DNA of 35,140 nucleotides from Pseudomonas sp. MN1F (GTDB lineage Bacteria > Pseudomonadota > Gammaproteobacteria > Pseudomonadales > Pseudomonadaceae), in contig NZ_VZII01000049.1 of the NCBI RefSeq assembly GCF_009391885.1, positions 1 to 35,140 on the forward strand, written 5' to 3'. The position numbers were made by a program, and so were the translations under genes. Positions within the stretch are counted from its first letter, which is position 1, and every line of letters begins with the position of its first letter. The notes under the pieces are model-generated. The model did no database searches. It saw only the letters and a list, made by a program, of their open reading frames with translations, and was not told the origin of the DNA. Below, piece by piece: positions 33,021 through 35,140 of this stretch.

Positions 33021-33048
33021 GTTGCGCAGTCGAAATATACTGCGCAAC
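33021..33048. other. Perfect 10-bp inverted repeat after the M23 gene
   Basis: GTTGCGCAGT (33021-33030) and ACTGCGCAAC (33039-33048) are perfect complements around CGAAATAT. Only ATTTC follows, so it is a poor intrinsic terminator. A TATACT hexamer spans the loop and right arm (33036-33041), so it could instead be an operator over a leuA promoter. Confidence 0.7.
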
Positions 33049-33061
33049 ATTTCAAAGGCCC

Positions 33062-33104
33062 GCAAAAAATATCAGCGATAAAATCTCGCAATTTTGCTTT
33101 TTTT
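33062..33104 (+). terminator. Possible weak terminator upstream of leuA
   Basis: GCAAAA (33062-33067) can pair with TTTTGC (33092-33097), enclosing an inner GCGA/TCGC stem, and is followed by seven Ts (33098-33104). The stem is A/T-rich and interrupted, so the call is tentative. It could end the xseA-M23 transcript. Confidence 0.4.
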
Positions 33105-33168
33105 GAGCATTCCTATCAATTTTTTTCCAGTGCTTGCCATCCCCCACCCCACTGGTTAAGTTGAGGGC

Positions 33169-33246
33169 ATGAAAACCTTCAGCACCCTCATCCTGCTCCG
33201 ACAACATCGCAGCCTTTGCCTGGTCAGCGCCCGACTACCAGGTTGA
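33169..33246 (+). CDS. Candidate leucine-rich leader peptide of leuA
   Basis: A 25-codon ORF in the leuA leader has six Leu codons, including three of four at codons 7-10 (CTC ATC CTG CTC) and CTT TGC CTG further on, plus one Ile and one Val. It ends 76 bases before leuA. This composition fits a peptide that senses charged tRNA-Leu. Against it, the Shine-Dalgarno sequence is poorly placed (GAGG only two bases before the ATG) and no strong terminator with a T run lies between it and leuA. A nearby inverted pair, CCAGTG/CACTGG (33127-33155), may be part of the leader fold. Confidence 0.5.
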   Translation: MKTFSTLILLRQHRSLCLVSARLPG

Positions 33247-33322
33247 TTCGCGTCGCCTCGCCTCTTCATCTCGTTATCGCTCGGCAGGCCCGATCTCGGC
33301 CGCACACAAAAGGATTGCTTCC

Positions 33323-34996
33323 ATGACCATGCTCAAAGACCCATCGAAGAAATACCGCGCTTTCCCGACCATCGACCTGCCTGACCGTACCTGGCCGTCG
33401 AAGACCATCACCGAAGCGCCGATCTGGTGCAGCTCCGACCTGCGTGATGGCAACCAGTCGCTGATCGAGCCGATGGACTCGGAGAAGAAGCTGCGCTTCT
33501 GGAAGACCTTGGTGCAGGTGGGTGTGAAGGAAATCGAAGCCTCGTTCCCGTCGGCCTCGCAGACCGACTTCGACTTCGTGCGCACCCTGATCGAAGACGG
33601 CCACATCCCGGACGACACCACCATCCAGGTGCTGACCCAGGCCCGTGAAGACCTGATCGCCCGCACCTTCGAGTCGCTGCGCGGGGCGAAGAAGGCCATC
33701 GTCCACCTGTACAACGCCACCAGCCCGTCGTTCCGCCGCATCGTCTTCAACCAGGACAAGCAAGGCGTGAAGGACATCGCGGTGAACGCGGCCAAGCTGT
33801 TCGTCAAATATGCCGCCCAGCAGCCGGAAACCCAGTGGACCTTCCAGTACTCGCCAGAAACCTTCAGCGCCACCGAAATGGAGTTCGCCAAGGAAGTCTG
33901 TGACGCGGTCATCGAAGTGTGGAACCCGACCCCCGAGCACAAGATCATCCTCAACCTGCCGGCTACTGTGGAAGTGTCCACGCCGAACATCTACGCCGAC
34001 CAGATCGAGTGGTTCTGCCGCAACGTCAGCCGTCGCGACAGCGTGATCATCAGCCTGCACTGCCACAACGACCGTGGCACTGGCATCGCCGCTACCGAGC
34101 TGGGCCTGATGGCCGGCGCCGACCGCGCCGAAGGCTGCCTGTTCGGCAACGGCGAGCGTACCGGTAACGTCGACCTGGTGACCCTGGCACTGAACCTCTA
34201 CACCCAGGGCATCGACCCGCTGCTGGACTTCTCCGACATCGACGGCGTGCGCAAGGTGGTCGAAGAGTGCAACCAGCTGCCGGTGCACCCACGCCACCCG
34301 TACGTCGGCGACCTGGTTCACACCGCGTTCTCCGGTTCGCACCAGGACGCCATCCGCAAGGGCTTCGCCAAGCAGCAGGAAGGCGAACTGTGGGAAGTGC
34401 CGTACCTGCCGATCGACCCGGCCGACATCGGCCGCAGCTACGAGGCGGTGATCCGCGTCAACAGCCAGTCGGGCAAAGGCGGCATCACCTACCTGCTCGA
34501 GCAGGAATACGGCATCAGCCTGCCGCGCCGCATGCAGATCGAGTTCAGCCAGGTGGTGCAGGGTGAAACCGACCGCCTGGGCCTGGAAATGACCGCCCAG
34601 CAGATCTACAGCCTGCTGCACAAGGAATACCTCCAGGCCAACGCCCCGTATGCGCTGGTCAGCCACCGCCTGCAGGAAGAAAACGGCAACAGTGCCGTGG
34701 AAGTGGAAGTTGCCGGCGAAGGCGAAACCACCCTGCACTGGCGCGGCAAGGGCAACGGCGCCCTGGAAGCCTTGGTCGCCGGCCTGCCGGTATCGGTGGA
34801 GATCATGGACTACAACGAGCACGCCATCGGTGCCGGTACCAATGCCAAGGCAGCAGCCTACATCGAGTTGCGCGTGGCTGGCGGTCGTCCAGTGCACGGC
34901 GTAGGTATCGATGAGAACATCACCACGGCCAGCTTCAAGGCCCTGTTCAGCGCACTGAACCGCTCGCTGAGCCAACAGGAAGCCAAAGCGGCCTGA
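33323..34996 (+). CDS. leuA: 2-isopropylmalate synthase LeuA
   Basis: The 557-residue enzyme condenses acetyl-CoA with 2-oxoisovalerate, the first step of leucine synthesis. The TIM-barrel part has the metal/substrate motif SSDLRDGNQS and the HCHND pair. The C-terminal part is the leucine-binding regulatory domain (from about residue 430). The length and the MLKDPSKKYRAF start are typical of the longer LeuA type found in pseudomonads. AAAGGA lies eight bases before the ATG. It is preceded by a leader of about 320 bases and followed by a strong terminator. Confidence 0.97.
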   Translation: MTMLKDPSKKYRAFPTIDLPDRTWPSKTITEAPIWCSSDLRDGNQSLIEPMDSEKKLRFWKTLVQVGVKEIEASFPSASQTDFDFVRTLIEDGHIPDDTTIQVLTQAREDLIARTFESLRGAKKAIVHLYNATSPSFRRIVFNQDKQGVKDIAVNAAKLFVKYAAQQPETQWTFQYSPETFSATEMEFAKEVCDAVIEVWNPTPEHKIILNLPATVEVSTPNIYADQIEWFCRNVSRRDSVIISLHCHNDRGTGIAATELGLMAGADRAEGCLFGNGERTGNVDLVTLALNLYTQGIDPLLDFSDIDGVRKVVEECNQLPVHPRHPYVGDLVHTAFSGSHQDAIRKGFAKQQEGELWEVPYLPIDPADIGRSYEAVIRVNSQSGKGGITYLLEQEYGISLPRRMQIEFSQVVQGETDRLGLEMTAQQIYSLLHKEYLQANAPYALVSHRLQEENGNSAVEVEVAGEGETTLHWRGKGNGALEALVAGLPVSVEIMDYNEHAIGAGTNAKAAAYIELRVAGGRPVHGVGIDENITTASFKALFSALNRSLSQQEAKAA

Positions 34997-35014
34997 GCGT
35001 TACCGTAATAGACG

Positions 35015-35045
35015 AAAGCCCGCATCTTTTGATGCGGGCTTTTTT
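35015..35045 (+). terminator. Intrinsic terminator of leuA
   Basis: AAAGCCCGCATC (35015-35026) and GATGCGGGCTTT (35031-35042) form a perfect 12-bp stem around TTTT, with the T run continuing to 35045. It begins 18 bases after the leuA stop. The remaining 95 bases to the window end hold no clear gene. Confidence 0.95.
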
Positions 35046-35140
35046 GTTGGCCTGTCCACCCCCCGTGTCAGCCTACCTGTCGCCTCTATTGATTGACTCA
35101 ATCATCCAAGGGGGCGAAGGTGCAAGGTAATGAAAAAGCG

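Noticed and set aside
33266..34975. 569-codon minus-strand frame antisense to leuA
   Set aside because: leuA is intact with all motifs and a ribosome binding site; the antisense frame has no family features.
35130..35140. Possible gene start (ATGAAAAAGCG) at the right edge
   Set aside because: GAAGG lies nine bases upstream, but only three codons are visible, so no gene can be supported.

Overview
The window is GC-rich, densely coded Gammaproteobacterial DNA. Gene content and order (leuA, an M23 peptidase, xseA, guaBA, cumA-tadA, mltF, purL, tatABC, uxpB, uxpA, xcp) point to the Pseudomonas putida group. REP-type repeats with the usual P. putida core support this. The assignment rests on recognised protein families and remembered gene order, not on a database search. 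No rRNA, tRNA, CRISPR array or insertion sequence was seen.

Layout. Bases 1-238 hold a terminator-like hairpin and a REP element. Bases 239-10868 (minus strand) are one tightly packed operon, uxpA-gspC-D-E-F-G-H-I-J-L-M-N, a nearly complete type II secretion system (T2SS, Xcp). A Pho-box-containing intergenic region separates it from the divergent uxpB (11093-13162), a PhoX-family phosphatase with a Tat motif and a lipobox. The missing minor pseudopilin gene gspK/xcpX lies alone at 13203-14168. It is divergent from tatABC (14314-15595), which has its own PhoB-like repeats. Together these make a phosphate-starvation module: Tat carries folded phosphatase across the inner membrane and the T2SS carries it across the outer membrane. 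This matches the published P. putida UxpB/tat-1/xcp work as I remember it. UxpA, encoded by the first gene of the operon, looks like a SoxB/5'-nucleotidase relative that has lost every metal ligand.

Bases 15679-17775 encode a Het-C-like protein with a histidine/aspartate pattern resembling zinc phospholipases; it looks like an accessory gene. Next come purL with a small NIF3/YqfO-like partner (minus strand), then the divergent mltF, which has a possibly leaderless start and a long perfect hairpin upstream. The tadA-cumA pair (minus strand) encodes the tRNA wobble deaminase and a Tat-exported multicopper oxidase. guaB-guaA (minus strand) follow, with a consensus promoter and a GC-rich discriminator. 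Then come a zinc-ribbon protein and a TSUP permease.

Bases 30351-30791 are noncoding and hold a roughly 300-bp imperfect inverted repeat built from two opposed REP elements. On the plus strand follow xseA, an M23 peptidase gene, a roughly 320-bp leader region with a leucine-rich short ORF that may be an attenuator peptide, leuA, and a clear terminator at the right end.
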